64,000 bases of DNA from Cryptomeria japonica (GCF_030272615.1 NC_081410.1:228504915-228568914); one strand, 5' to 3'. Positions 37,786-49,542 are shown, counted from the stretch's first letter. Numbers and translations are program-made. Notes: generated from the letters alone by a model not told the origin.

Positions 37786-38412
37786 CTGGCAATCACACTA
37801 GATGTCTCAGAATTATAAATTGGCAACCAAAACCCACAAATGTGTCATCTGAGATTGAACGTACTTTAGACAGAAATAGGAATTCTGCAAAAATTAGCAG
37901 CTACTTGCAATATAAAGAAATCGAGATAAAATAAAAAAACAAACAAGCAACATATGAACATGTACGCTTAATATTCTGAACCCTGATAATCATTTCTATT
38001 TGTTTTAACCTTCATCTCTATCTAGCAACTTCCACATAAATATTAAGAGTTTTAATATTTCAATTCAAGGACTGCGTGTGATTTCGTATTATTTTACATC
38101 ATACTAATGGTAATCTTAATTTTATGCATATTTTTTTCAGTATACCATGATTTTAGTATCTTAAGATATTGGCAAAAACTTTTCATTTCCTAGCTTGTCT
38201 TTCATACCCAACATATTTACTGGATGTTATCCGAGGATCTTTTAATTGGGGACCCTTTCTAGTTTGAAATTCTTAATAACTATGAAAATGTATTATTTTC
38301 TTCTAAGCTTTTAAAGCACCTAATTCTCAAATAGAATTTGCTGCCCTATATGTCAAGGTCTTGAACATTTCATTTAATTATTTAAGGAAAAGGATATAAT
38401 GAATGAACATAC
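37786..38412 (-). other. Intron between host-gene exons
   Basis: A 627-base AT-rich segment between a GTATGT donor (38412 downward) and a TTGCCAG acceptor. No transposon is visible inside. Confidence 0.55.
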
Positions 38413-38556
38413 AAAATCCTTCCGAAGTCGTCGTGGAGAATAACCAGCAAGTGAGGATTTGTCAGCCAGGAGACCCTCTGCAATAAGAAAGTTCTTTGTA
38501 CATTTTATGATTTCATCAATCAAAGCGCTGCTTGGAGGTAAATTCTTAAGGATCAC
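38413..38556 (-). CDS. Host-gene exon (unidentified protein)
   Basis: A 144-base exon encoding 48 residues, from VILKNLPPSSALIDE to SPRRLRKDF. It is preceded by a GTATTGCAG acceptor and followed by a GTATGT donor. Phase 0 at both ends allows direct joining to the exon at 37462-37785 in the same frame. The product is not recognised. Upstream exons must lie beyond 38.6 kb on the minus strand, but none was found before the hAT relic at 39.4 kb. The intron may therefore be long, or the gene may be broken. Confidence 0.6.
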
Positions 38557-39400
38557 CTGCAATACAAAAAAAATGCTTGTGATAGAATGTACCCTCTGAG
38601 ACAAGATGAAATGTATCCTAATATAACTACAAAAAAAAGGTGCTTGGCAAAGATGTTGAAACTAAGATCACAATCCAAAGTTTTGCTAACTCAAAAAAAC
38701 TTCTATATAACCAAAGCATATATATATTATATATGTAAAAAAATGTACCACCATGCAACTCTCTAAATTACAAATCTCACAAATTTGCTAGCAAAAAATA
38801 TAGAGATTTTTTTCAAAATGTCCTATTCAATTACAAACATTACCATTATACTCAAGAACTCCAAAAAACAAATTTTAAAAATAAATTTAACTTCTAAATT
38901 AAAGACAAAATTTCTAGGGTCCATAATATTACTTTGGTATATTTTTGTACTTGATTATATAAACTTTTTTCGACATCAATGTATCCATTTTCTCTTCTCT
39001 TGCTATCTTTTCTTGATAGATCATATATATATATATGACTAAGAACACAGACTTTATTATAGCTAAAACATAAACACAACCTAAGATCAGATTAAGCTGA
39101 CAATGCATTTTATCATTGAAATTATCACAACCAAGTGAATCTCTGTGTGTGCACATGCACATCCATTAAAAGCAAAAGAGTTTGCTATTACAGTGAAGAA
39201 TATGTTTTTGAAAAAAAAATAGACTTCTTGTACTGAAATGAAATTTTTTCTTTTTGTGTAAGCTAAATCCTTATCATTTCTTTGAAATAAAGAGTGGCGT
39301 TCCCTTTTCTGGCCTCAGTGATCGGAAAGAAAATAATTTAATTAATAAAATTAAGTTGTCTAAATTAATATTTTTCAAGTAATTTGTATTTAATCTTAAG
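38557..39400. other. AT-rich region without visible gene
   Basis: Probable intron or intergenic sequence upstream of the minus-strand exons. Short (TA)n runs occur at about 38720 and 39023. Confidence 0.4.
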
Positions 39401-39404
39401 TTAT

Positions 39405-40250
39405 CAATTCAAGTACGGGTATGGATGCAGAATCGGGTATGGATTCGTGGGTATAGCAAAGTTTTTTTTTCCCTTGGGTATGGGTATGGGTACGGGTACA
39501 TCTGTACACACACACACACATATATGTTCAAACATCAAAATTATAAATTATAAACTGTCACTCCCATTATTACAATGCTGCAATCTATACAATGTAACTC
39601 TCCCATACATAAATCCATAATTGCCAATAAATATTCATAATTTGCAAAAATGAAAATATTCAACTTTCAAGTCTCAAAATGTCATGGCACAATGAAAATT
39701 CAAATTACAAGCCATAAGGGATTTTATCTTCATATTCATCTTCATCTGAAGCATCAAGCCAAAGCCCAAGGTCATCATTTGGTTCAAATTCAACATTATT
39801 TGAAATTTTGAACCACACTCCATTGGAATGCCACTCCCACTAGCTCCATCTCTATCAAGTTCCATAGTTGCCTCATCTATAGAGACTTGGGCAAGTTGTG
39901 CAACTGTAGCATCTAAATCAGCACACTCAAGGGATAGATCCCAATTCCTTGTCGCACCCGCATTATATTCAAGTTTCTTATGTGACAATAGACGAAGCTA
40001 GGAGTGTATGTAGACCAAGTTCTCTACCTTTTTTTCACCCAAACGATTACACTTGATTGAGTGGATGAAGGAGCATGTATTCCAATTCCGCTCAGGTGAA
40101 GAAGAACTTGCAACCTTGATGCAGGAGCATCCAAGGTGTAGGAACAATCTTGCATCACCCAAAAAAAGAAATGCAGTATTTTCCTTTGTTTTGTGGTTTC
40201 TCCTTAGTTCTTTGGGACCCATTAGGTTGGCTGCACTATATAAGACGTGT
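39405..40250 (-). pseudogene. hAT transposon 3' fragment (transposase C-terminus)
   Basis: Relic of a hAT DNA transposon. Minus-strand frames encode the hAT dimerisation end: SSSSPERNWNTCSFIHSIKCNRLGEKK and VENLVYIHS (about 40118-40000), then LSHKKLEYNAGATRNWD with an acidic tail (39988-39680) resembling, block for block, the last exon of the hAT element at 60337-60705. The exon probably starts at about 40118 (AG before GTTGCAAG). Beyond the stop, 39412-39510 carries repeated ACCCATACCCGTACC-type strings on the minus strand, comparable to the GAACCCGAACCGG-rich end of the other hAT copy. The frame is interrupted by a stop (after YIHS) and the rest of the gene is absent, so this is a truncated, inactive copy. 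Confidence 0.75.
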
Positions 40251-40970
40251 AGAAGCTAAAAATGGCCAAAAATAGTCATGCGACTTTTGCTCATTTTTGG
40301 TTGTATGGAGTATGGACATGAAAATTGGATCCAAGAAGCACAATTGAAAAATAAGATGATTGGTGAAAGAATCGTTTCAATAACTTGAGCGGTTTGAAAG
40401 ATATCAAAGTTTTTGTCCCGAGTAATTTCTCCAATGAAGCTTAAAACTCAAAATTGAAAACCTTAGAAGCCCCAAAAATGTTCAAAACCTAGACAAATAA
40501 TCTATTTGCTGTTGTAGATCTCTTCATGAGCTTTTCAACGATATGTTATAATAGCAAATCGGACGCTTGAGTCAAAAGTTATGGATCTTGAAAGTTGTGC
40601 CACCAAAACTCAAGTTTCAATAAAATTCCACTTGGGCAAGAAAAATGAACCGATGGACCACTGAGCACCAAAAGGGGGAAAAGTTATGCTTCCAAAACAT
40701 TCCAAGGCAGTTATAAATGCTATATAAAGGGGTGAATGAGGGTTACAGAGAATAGTTCCAGTAGTGCAGATCGTGGCTTCAACTTGCAAATTATTGTAAT
40801 GGGAATGCCCATGTGGTTGTTGCATGTTATTTTCTGAATGTTGTAATTTCATTTTATTGAGATAATAGAAAGCAAGTGTTTCCTCGCTCACATTTTTTGT
40901 TTATTTCTCAATTGTTGTTGTGTGTTCGGATTTATAAAGGGAGTTCACTTATCAAGTTTTACCCTCATCA
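40248..40970 (+). repeat. 5' LTR of the Ty3/gypsy element
   Basis: The right end is fixed by CA at 40969-40970, just before a primer binding site. The left end at TGTAGAAGC (40248) is only a guess, because the 3' LTR is outside the window. A TATA box (CTATATAAAGG, about 40720) fits the promoter position for transcription of the gag region. Confidence 0.6.
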
Positions 40971-40972
40971 AG

Positions 40973-40984
40973 TGGTATCAGAGT
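40973..40984 (+). other. Primer binding site of the gypsy element
   Basis: TGGTATCAGAGT matches the tRNA-iMet complementary site at 11 of 12 positions. It follows the LTR end by two bases, the same spacing as in copia-1. Confidence 0.85.
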
Positions 40985-41018
40985 AGAAGTTCCTAAGTGT
41001 GTAAACATATCGCCGAAC

Positions 41019-42512
41019 GTGAGGCAGTTTGCACCAGAACTGTGGCTATGGGTTTGTGAGGAAAGTGAGAAAATGCTCCCACGAAGGAACCATGGTGGAA
41101 GAAATGTCGGTGTGACGGAAGAGGGTTTTAGAGCCCTCCACAGGCAAGTTCAAGCATTGCAAGAGGAGCTGCATAGAGGAGTTGATATCAAGGCAAGAGA
41201 TGAAAGCGATGATGAAGAAGAAGAAGACCGGTTCGAAGAAGAACAGGAAGTAGTTAGAGATCTTGATGAGGCTACGTTTTTGAGGGCTGTTTCTAACAAT
41301 TGGACAAAGGCCAAAGATTGAAGTTTCCACATATTCTTGAAATCTTAATCCAGAAAAGTTGATTGATTGGACAAATGATATGGAGGAATATTTTGAGTAT
41401 GAAGAAGTGGGCGATCTTGAAAGGGTCAAATTTGCAAAGATCAAATTGAAGGGTCATGCAAGTATTTGGTGGAAAGAAGTTCAGTTAGAGGAGGAAAAGA
41501 GAAAATAACAAGATGGGATCGGATGTTGGACAAACTAAAGAGAATTCATTCTTGTCAACTATGAGTTTGATTTGTTGAAAAAGATGATTGGGTTGAAGCA
41601 AGTGGGAAAATATGTCAAGCAATATATACAAGAGTTCTATTGAGTCCTAATTAGAATAGGCCATTTTGAGGCCAACAAGGAGAAAGTTGCCCATTACATA
41701 AATGGGTTGAAGCTGAGTATCCAATAATGTCTACCATTGAAGATGCATATCAATTTGCTTTGAAGGTAAAAGAGAAGTTAAATAGAAGATTTGAGAGCAA
41801 GCAAAATGGAACGGGTCGTGGTGGAAAGACTAGTGGACGGTCTTATGGAGGCCGAAATGAAAACCAGAAGAAGAATGATGACTCTAGTAGCAGTCAAAAT
41901 CAAAGGGGAAATAATTCCTACCGTCTTCGCAATCAAAAGAGTGGAGATCAAAGAGGAAGAGGAAGTGGACAAGGACTGAGAAGAGGAGGCTTTTGTGGAA
42001 CATGTTTCCAATGTGGAGAAGGACAAAGCCTATGAGTGTCCCCAACATCAAGAGAGGACAAATAGAAGACCTGAGGGTAATGCACGAGTTGCACATGTAG
42101 ATGAAGATGTTGAGCCTTCGCATTCTAAAGATGCAAAGAGAGGAGAGGTTCTTGTTACTAGAAGAGCCTTGTTGAATGATGAGAAGGAGCCAGCCCAAAG
42201 GAAGAATTTGTTTCACACAAGATGTAAATGTAATGGTAAAGTTTGCAATGTCATTAAAAATGGAGGTAGTACTAATAAACTTGTTTTTGAGGAAATGGTT
42301 AGTACATTGAAGTTAGAAAGAAGGCACCCGAATCCCTATTGGATTGCTTGGTTGTAGAAGGACCATAAGGCTTTGGTCAATGAACAATGTCTGGTAAAGT
42401 TCAAGATTGGAAACTATCATGATGAGGTATTATTTGATATTATGCCTATGAATGTTTATCATTGAGACCATGGCAATTTGATCGTCATGCAATACATGAT
42501 GGGTATGCAAAT
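41019..42512 (+). pseudogene. Ty3/gypsy gag-protease (degenerate)
   Basis: Gag and protease half of a plant Ty3/gypsy polyprotein. The first frame (41019-41321) contains a coiled-coil-like FRALHRQVQALQEELHRG and an acidic DEEEEDRFEEEQE stretch. A frameshift follows, then the retrotransposon gag core LIDWTNDMEEYFEYEE and KLKGHASIWWKEV (about 41357-41478), and a basic serine/glycine-rich linker. The CCHC knuckle begins CFQCGE (about 42003) and its second half YECPQHQ is in another frame. The protease region reads CKCNGKVCNVIKNGGSTN (about 42225), where the catalytic Asp of the usual DGGS is Asn. The frame then runs to the MITE insertion point at 42512. Many stops; dead copy. Confidence 0.85.
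42505..42512. other. 8-bp target duplication ATGCAAAT, left copy
   Basis: ATGCAAAT stands at both sides of the 42513-43919 insert. It belongs to the gypsy sequence, which continues in frame on the other side (ANTYSLTKDG). Confidence 0.85.
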
Positions 42513-43919
42513 CAAAGCAGCATTAATTGTTTGGGGAATTAATCGGCAAAACAAAAGTATATGATTTTTTGAAAAAATCGGGAAAAAATCGGATATACAA
42601 AAAAACATAAAAAATTGCAGAAAAACAGTCAAAAACTATTTTTTATATATTTAAGGACATTTCCATAGTATAGAGATATTGTAAAGACTTCAACACATAA
42701 ATTAGAAAATAGATTTTCATTATTTATATTTATATACAATAATATTAAATTCATACAAATATTTCAAATCAAATTATATGATACAATATTTCTCTATTTA
42801 TATTTAGTATTTACTTTAATTCATCCATTTCAAAACAACTTAATTCTCACTCTCTCTCTCTCCCACATACATAATATATTAAATAACTAATTTAATCAAT
42901 GATATTAAATAAGTTATGTAATATTAAATATTACAATAATATTAAATAAATTACAGTATATTAATATTACAATAATATAAAATAAATTACAGCACATTAC
43001 AATAATTTTATCTTAAAACATTGAATTACTGATTTAATATTTTAAGGTAAATTAGAGTAACTTATGTAATATTATTGCAAATTTATTTAATATTGTAATA
43101 TATATATTACAATCGGTAATATATTTTAAAACATGTTACATAAATTACAATATAATAATTAACGATTTTAAATAATCAATATTAAAAAAATTAACTGTAT
43201 TAATTTTTTTTAATTATTAAATAATTATGATAAAATAAATCATATAAATTACAATCAGTAATATATGTTAAAATATATTACAATTTAAAAATTACGATTC
43301 TAAATAATCTATATAAAAAAATAAATTGTATACTAAAAATTTCTTTATTATTAAATAATTATAATAAAATAAATTATTAAGATATTATCATCAAGCAAAT
43401 GGCTGGGATCGGGCTCAATATGGGAGTGGAATGGTCATTGATGGTGGGTCCATGTGATTTAGAAAAATAAAGAACCAATACATTCAGAAAAATGCTTTCA
43501 CTTAGAATTATTACATTAAGAAAAAAATTAAAAAATTTGCGGTGAACATTAGAATTGCAAACTTTCAGTAAAAATTTATCGCCAAATGCTTGGACTTGCC
43601 TGCCTTGATTAATTTACAGGCCTGGCTTACGATCTTCTTCGCACCGCTCACTGGTCTGCTCTTTGCCGCCGAAATGCATTTTAACCCTTGCAACAATTTT
43701 GCAACGTTTTTTTTTCCAAGTTTTGGCATGTTTTAGGGTTTTCGTAGATGACGATTTTTAACATTAAATCATGCGATTAAATTGCAATTAAATGCCCAAA
43801 AAATTGTGGAAAATCGTTGACCAATTTTTCCACGATTTTATGGGGAAAAAGTCGGCACTGCAGACGATCGTCGATTAATCACGATCAATCGCGATTTTTT
43901 CCGGATTAATGTTACCGTG
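42513..43919. mobile_element. Non-autonomous hAT-like element in the gypsy gene
   Basis: A 1,407-base AT-rich insert without coding capacity, flanked by the 8-bp duplication ATGCAAAT, the size made by hAT transposases. The ends form an imperfect inverted repeat: CAAAGCAGCATTAAT on the left and, read inward from the right, CACGGTAACATTAAT, sharing CA, G, A and the CATTAAT block. Subterminal AAAAAATCGG-type strings occur at both ends (42575-42600 and 43870-43905 in complement). Such features fit an internally unrelated MITE moved in trans by a hAT transposase. Superfamily assignment rests on duplication length and ends only. Confidence 0.75.
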
Positions 43920-43927
43920 ATGCAAAT
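43920..43927. other. 8-bp target duplication ATGCAAAT, right copy
   Basis: Pairs with 42505-42512. Confidence 0.85.
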
Positions 43928-44861
43928 ACCTATTCTTTGACAAAGGATGGAGTTCGACACAAGCTGAAGCCATTGAAGGAGACAAAGGAAAAGGTATGTA
44001 GTAATGCAAGAATATATTTAGTTGATGGAAGAAAGTTTCTAGAAGGCATGAAGCATGACCATATGTGTTTTTCTTTAATTCCAAAAGTTGATAATGAGGA
44101 AGTAGAAGATGCACCTATGGAAGTTGCAGATTTGTTGGATGAGTTTCAAGATATTTTATCTGATAATGTACCAAATGCATTACCACCAATGAGAAAGATT
44201 AGTCATTAGATGAACCTGATTCCTAGAGCCACTTTGCCAAATAAGGCAACCCATAGAATGACTCCAACAGAGAGTGAAGAGTTGAACAAGCAAGTGCAAG
44301 AGTTGTTACAAAAAGGGGTGATTCGGGAGAGTTTGAGTCAATGTGTAGTACCTGTAGTACTAGCACCAAAGAAAAAAGGAGAATGGAGGATGTGTACAGA
44401 CTTCCGAGCTATCAATAAGATTACTATCAAGTAGAGACTCCCCTTGCGGAGGATGAATGACATTATGGATTGTTTGAGTGGGGCTGAGTACTCCAAAAAG
44501 ATAAATCTGAAGAGTGGATATCACCAAATTCGGATTAGAGAAGGAGATGAATTAACCTTCAAAACAAGAGAGGACTTGTATGATTAGTTAGTCATGCCTT
44601 TTGGGCTAACCGATGCGCCGAGCACATTCATGCAGCTCATGAACGAGGTATTACAAGAATTTCTAGGTAAGTTTGTTATTGTTTACTTGGATGATATTCT
44701 GATTTTCACTAAAACATTGGAGGAGCATATAGTGTATATTCGTAGGGTCTTTGAGAAGTTAAGAGAAGAAAAGTTATTGATTAGCTTGAAGAAGTGCAGT
44801 TGTGTGAAGGAGTTAGTATACTTGGGATTTGTTGTCTCAGCAGATGGTCTTAAAATGGACC
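43928..44861 (+). pseudogene. Ty3/gypsy reverse transcriptase (interrupted)
   Basis: RT part of the gypsy polyprotein, resuming right after the MITE. Visible are TYSLTKDGVRHKLKPLKE, the RT entry region ATLPNKATHRMTPTE, the substrate-binding CTDFRAINKITIK, GYHQIRIREGDE, MPFGLTDAPSTFMQLMN, the active site YLDDILIF (about 44685) and VYLGFVVSADGLKMD at the end. Stops occur at 44208, 44434 and about 44585. At 44861 the frame is broken by the 17.9-kb insertion and continues at 62798 with LEEVKAILEW in the same phase. The family lineage is probably chromovirus-like, but no chromodomain lies in the window to test this. Confidence 0.9.
44857..44861. other. Target duplication (GGACC), left copy
   Basis: GGACC here and AGACC at 62798-62802 flank the 17.9-kb insertion and differ by one base. 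The duplicated bases encode the DL of the RT segment on both sides, so joining the flanks restores the reading phase. Confidence 0.7.
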
Positions 44862-45085
44862 TGTTGGTGTCTGTTTTATCATCTACCAAACATTAGAATA
44901 AAATATCCAAGGATACTCTATCCTCTCCTGAACAAAATCACTACTTGTGCCAAGATTGCGAGAAAGACCACAAGGCGACTCCAAGGTCTATATGTGCGAA
45001 CAAGCGACTTTAGTGGGATAGCTTTTTGGGTAGTGTATGCTGAAAATCTCAAGGGGGACTTACACTTGTCAATTCATGTCATTTA

Positions 45086-45818
45086 AGCTGTACTTAGGCA
45101 GATTTAACAATTTAGGCTCTATGTTTTTGGATTTTCTGGTTTAGGACTTCAAAAAAAGGATAAAAGAGGATAGGGTTTAGGAATTCTAACTACTTCTAAA
45201 CTATTCCTATGAACTCAAGAGACGGTGTAGACTAGGTGAGATTGGTAACAAAGCTTTGTTTCGCCACACTTGGACACCTACGCAAAGCGGGTGCAATCTT
45301 CTAGGGTTGTGCTTAAGATTTTCACACTCATGAACAATACCAACAATTGAACAATATTACTCAAAGTAGAAGTTAAGCATCTACATTTAAAAGCTCAAGC
45401 TAACTTTACACATTGAAAGGAAATCATCCATCCAAAGAAAGTATGAGAAAAATCTCACCAATCTATACTATCAAATCTATCATTCATCTAATTTCAAAGC
45501 AAATAATTTAAGCAAATTTAATCTGTGTTGAAGGGAATATGCAACCATGCAACCATTTAGCAATTAAAAAATTTCAAGACAATACTGATGATGAACTTTT
45601 ATTACTCAAATAGCTCTACGCAACAATTTCATAAATCTCTCCACACTGAAATGAAATGAGAGAGCAAGTTTATATAGAGTTTTTGAAAGCAAAATAAACG
45701 GCCGAGATCAATCTAAGATTGACGGCTGAGATCTAAACAACCTAACCCTAGATAGAGTTTCCCAAAATAAGATCAAAGATCGATTGCAAATGAGACAAGT
45801 GGCACAAGATGCTATCTT
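45086..45818 (-). repeat. Candidate 3' LTR/promoter region of the pol-less element
   Basis: Non-coding region between the gene's stop and the element's left end. On the minus strand it contains a perfect-looking TATA box, CTCTATATAAACTTGC (about 45680-45665), preceded by an inverted pair GATCTCAGCCGTCAATC/GATTGATCTCGGCCG (about 45735-45695) that can form a hairpin. This layout is typical of an LTR U3/R junction. The matching copy at the right end was not recognised. Confidence 0.4.
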
Positions 45819-48800
45819 TTAGGATTGCACCCCCTTCTTTTGATATTCGATGAACCTGGACACAATCTGGTCAACTTCCTCCATTGTGACATGTGGCAAC
45901 ATGATCCCGAATTCTAATCCTTCCAAGTCATCTGTAGATAGAGCAAAAGTGATTTCCTAGTCTAATTCCTGCTTCTGAAAGGCATGTCTGATGGACAAGA
46001 GGTTCGATGCCTTAGCCAAATTGCTTTTCAAGACTGAACCTGTGATGACAAAGGTGTCTTGAATTTTGACCTTCAAATTTTCCAACTGCATATCACTTTC
46101 CCGGATAGTCTCCTTCCCAAGCATCTTTGAAACTATAAGGAAAATCTTGTCCTGAATTGCCCTTATCTGTCCTATTCTATCAGCATCTACCTTCACCTTT
46201 TCCAAGACCTCATTCTGTGCAACCAATGTCCAGTGCCAACTGTTGAAGTCATAGGCATCCCTTGCTTCAATTATATTTTGATCAACCAACTCTTGAGGCG
46301 AGACTCCTTTCAGCTCTCTAACACATGGGATGATTCTATCTTGGATATCTTGGAAGTCAGTCCATACTTCTGCCATGTTTGCGATCCTAGAAAGTAAAGA
46401 AGAAGTTTGTTCATATGCTAATGATATTCCTTCCATAAACTTGACTGCTTCTTCTCTTATAATTTCCATCCAATCTATAGTTTCTCTAGCTGTTACTGTA
46501 TCTTCCTCAAAACTTTTGACTACCTGCTATGAATCCAAAAGTGGGAGAGTTTCTGGATTGGCTTGATCAAGTGGCTTAGTAGTCAAATGCCGAATATGTT
46601 CTTTTAAGCGCTCAACTTCTCTCTTATGCTCATTTTTCTTTTGTGTCTCTTCATCCAGCTTTGCCTTCATAGAAGCAACTGAATTGTCTAAGTCCTCTTT
46701 TACTTGGGTCTTTGTTCTTGGGCCTAAGTCAAAAGTGGTGATCTCATACTCATGAGGAGCAATGTCTCCTTTTTCTTTGTTTACCTTTGGCACGACTATC
46801 TGCACTGTACGATTGCCTGCCTCATGTCTCTCTGGATGGTGGAAAATCTCTTGGCTGGCTTTTTCACTGCAACCTTTTCTAGTTTGGCCAAAAAATCTGC
46901 CATATCATCCTCTTCTGAATCTTCTATTACTGGTGTGTTTATTTTCAACCTCTCTTTCAGCCAATCAGGAATAGTGGGCTTCTCAATGCCTTCCATCTCT
47001 TGATTGCCTTCTTCAAATCCAATACCTTGAAGGGCGGAGATCATTTCTTCTTCAAACTTTCCTTCTTTGACATCCATTTCATTTTCTGATTCTAGAATCT
47101 CTGTGCCAGTGGGAGACGGTGGCTGTTCATCTTCTTGGTGGACTGATTCTGCATTCTCCTCATGAATTGAAGAAGGAATGTCTATCTTCATCAATGACTC
47201 ATCAATAGTTAATATATATTTTTCATTCTTAGATGTGGTAGAACGAGATGGTTCCACCCTTTGCTTCTTTTGAGTAGGCTCCTCATTTACAACTACCTTC
47301 CCTTTTCTTTTAGCACTAACACTTTGAATTGCTTCTTCATTTGAGGAATATCCCTCTGCTACTCCCATCAGGGTATATGTCAAAGTTATATTTTTCTGCT
47401 TCAGCTCGTGACACTGCTGATCAACCCACCACCTTGTATATTGCATAACTGGTCACATCAAAGTGGTCAAATTTGCATGCCCTGGTTCGGACCACTTGAT
47501 AGGAGGAAGGGGTGCATGCTCGCCAAAGCCGGGTTGAGTATGTTCTCCATTATCTTCCAACTAATCATGGCACAAGAAAAGGTTTAGTCATTCTGGTGAA
47601 ATTTACTGATAGTCTGGAAAACAACCTTTTCCTGATATCAAATTCATCTGTAGCATTAGCCCAAAAATCTTCTATGTCTACCCTGTGTTTGAATCTTCCT
47701 TCATTTGCTGATTTGATATTGTTATGGGGATCATAATTTTCTCTAGGTCTATAGAATGTGAAAGGGTATCACTGCATCTCTAGCCTGGCACTCTCGACTG
47801 CCTGTGCTGTCGAACAGTACTCTTCCATATTTCCAATAAAGAACGGAAATGTGATTGCTGCCTTCTGCCTTATTCTTTTGAAATTCTGATATGTTTCAAG
47901 TTGCCTGAGAACTTCAAGGAGAACCATCCGGTTGGTTGGGTAAATTGGAAGTTTGTAAGGACGACCTTCAAAGCCTTGGACCCTGATGTATATAAATTTT
48001 GGAAACTGTATAAACCAAGATCCATATTTGCTGATCAAACTTTTAGCTTCAGGAGACAACCTTTGGTAAGTTCCTCCTTGCAACGTCCTTGTAATGTAAA
48101 TCAGGAATGCATCATGTGCTTGATAGCTCTTCTCCTTAAGCTGCAGCTGCAGGTAGCAATCATAGGATTGGAATTCATTCTCTCCATTGCCAACCACGCC
48201 TCTGCAAATTAGTCCATAATATCTATAGGTTGCAGTTAGCAAATAGACTATGTAAGAACTCATGTAGAATGAGTTTGTCTTCTCCAAATTTATCATCTGC
48301 TCATGAAGGTTATTGCTGATTATGCAAGACCAATTAAACATCCTAACTCCTGAGGTGATCTCATCCATGAAGTAATGGTGTACCCTTAGGGCTGCCCATG
48401 AGCCTATTTAGCAGTAGGATAATGTCTCGATATTCTTCCTTGAAGTACGGGCGCAGCAAGACCTTTGACACTTTCCCTTGGGGTCTCTTATTTTCCAACC
48501 AAGATTTGTTTACATTGGCTGCACAAAGCTCATACTGAGCATCATAAATCCTTTTAGTATCCTCTTTTGTCTTGTAGGTGGTCTTATTGTATTTTGGAGT
48601 TCCAAATGTTTCCTGGATAGATTGCTCTGAAAGGTTGGCTAAAACTCTTCCATCAGGGTGCAGCAAGACCTTTGACACTTTCCCTTGGGGTGTCTTCTTT
48701 TCCAACCAAGATTTGTTTACATTGGCTGCACAAAGCTCATACTGAGCATCATAAATCCTTTTAGTATCCTCTTTTGTCTTGTAGGTGGTCTTATTGTATT

Positions 48801-49157
48801 TTGGAATTCCAAATGTTTCCTGGATAGATAGCTCTGAAAGGTTGGCTAAAACTCTTCCATCAGGTGCAATGATTTCCCTTGACTGTGCATTGTAGTGTCT
48901 AGCACATTCAACCATTAACTCAGCACATTGCTTGGCCAGAGGAAATCTAGCTGCTTGGACAATGCCATTCCTCATCATCCGACAATCTATGGGTGTTGGC
49001 AGGTGTCCATCAAGACCATACATTCTCTTCTTGAACTCTTCCAGATCAACATGTCCAAGGTCAGTATCTGTAACATTCTTCCATCTAGATTTGATCTTGG
49101 ATTCCATTTGCCTCCCTTTGCTGGCAAACTTCATTGATGCTTCCTGAATGGTGTTTC
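45819..49157 (-). pseudogene. Unrecognised long gene of the pol-less LTR element (broken)
   Basis: About 1,110 codons of nearly continuous minus-strand coding sequence, split by few frameshifts and stops (about 48375, 47767, 46500 and 45957). It starts after a splice acceptor (TGTGTTTTGCAG before 49157), inside a frame beginning NTIQEASMKFASKGRQ, and ends GVQS at 45819. Segments in order: a basic N-terminal part with two 69-residue copies (48454-48867); a globular-looking aromatic-rich part (YLLTATYRYYGLICRG, KYGSWFIQFPKF; 48368-47769); an acidic, serine/proline-rich linker (47446-46800); and an alpha-helical C-terminal part (46805-45819). No zinc knuckle, protease, RT or integrase is seen. 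Possibly a gag-like or captured protein of a plant element; function unknown. Confidence 0.6.
48454..48867 (-). repeat. In-frame 207-bp tandem duplication inside the long gene
   Basis: Two copies of 207 bases (69 codons) begin with CAGCAAGACCTTTGACACTT at 48454 and 48661 on the plus strand. Each encodes the PDGRVLANLSE...SIQETFG to GKVSKVLL unit. The frame is kept and copies differ by few bases, so the duplication is recent or under constraint. Confidence 0.9.
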
Positions 49158-49376
49158 CTGCAAAACACATGAAAATTAATATTATTTTCAGATTTTAATC
49201 TTGATTTTCTAAAAATTTCACTTTTAGCCCGACGAATGGTTAAGTTTCCGCGAAAAAGAAGACTAAAGGTGAAGGGTTTGGTCAAGAAATTGATAAAAGT
49301 TAAGAAAAATAAGACAGAAAGGTGAGGAAATTCAGTCAAATTGAGTTTTTGAATTCTCTTTATGACTGAAATTTAC
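49158..49376 (-). other. Candidate leader intron
   Basis: On the minus strand a GTAAAT donor (from 49376) after AATCAAAG and a pyrimidine/T-rich acceptor TGTGTTTTGCAG enclose 219 AT-rich bases. The donor lies about 160 bases downstream of the TATA box at 49533-49542. Inference from splice-site appearance only. Confidence 0.45.
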
Positions 49377-49532
49377 CTTTGATTCTGAAAATCTATCTTA
49401 AAATCAGAGAAAGTATCTAATTTCTTGACCTCTAACACTTGGAAAATTTCGTAAACTTGAGAGAAAACTTCTTTTCAGCTGCTCTCTGAATTTTCAAACC
49501 AGAATAGTGAATTGTGAGAGTGAAATAGTTCA

Positions 49533-49542
49533 GAATATATAG
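49533..49542 (-). promoter_or_regulatory. TATA box upstream of the long minus-strand gene
   Basis: CTATATATTC on the minus strand, in the string AACTCTATATATTC, lies about 375 bases before the acceptor that opens the coding region. A similar AACTCTATATAAAC occurs at about 45680, suggesting both are copies of one element promoter. Confidence 0.4.
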
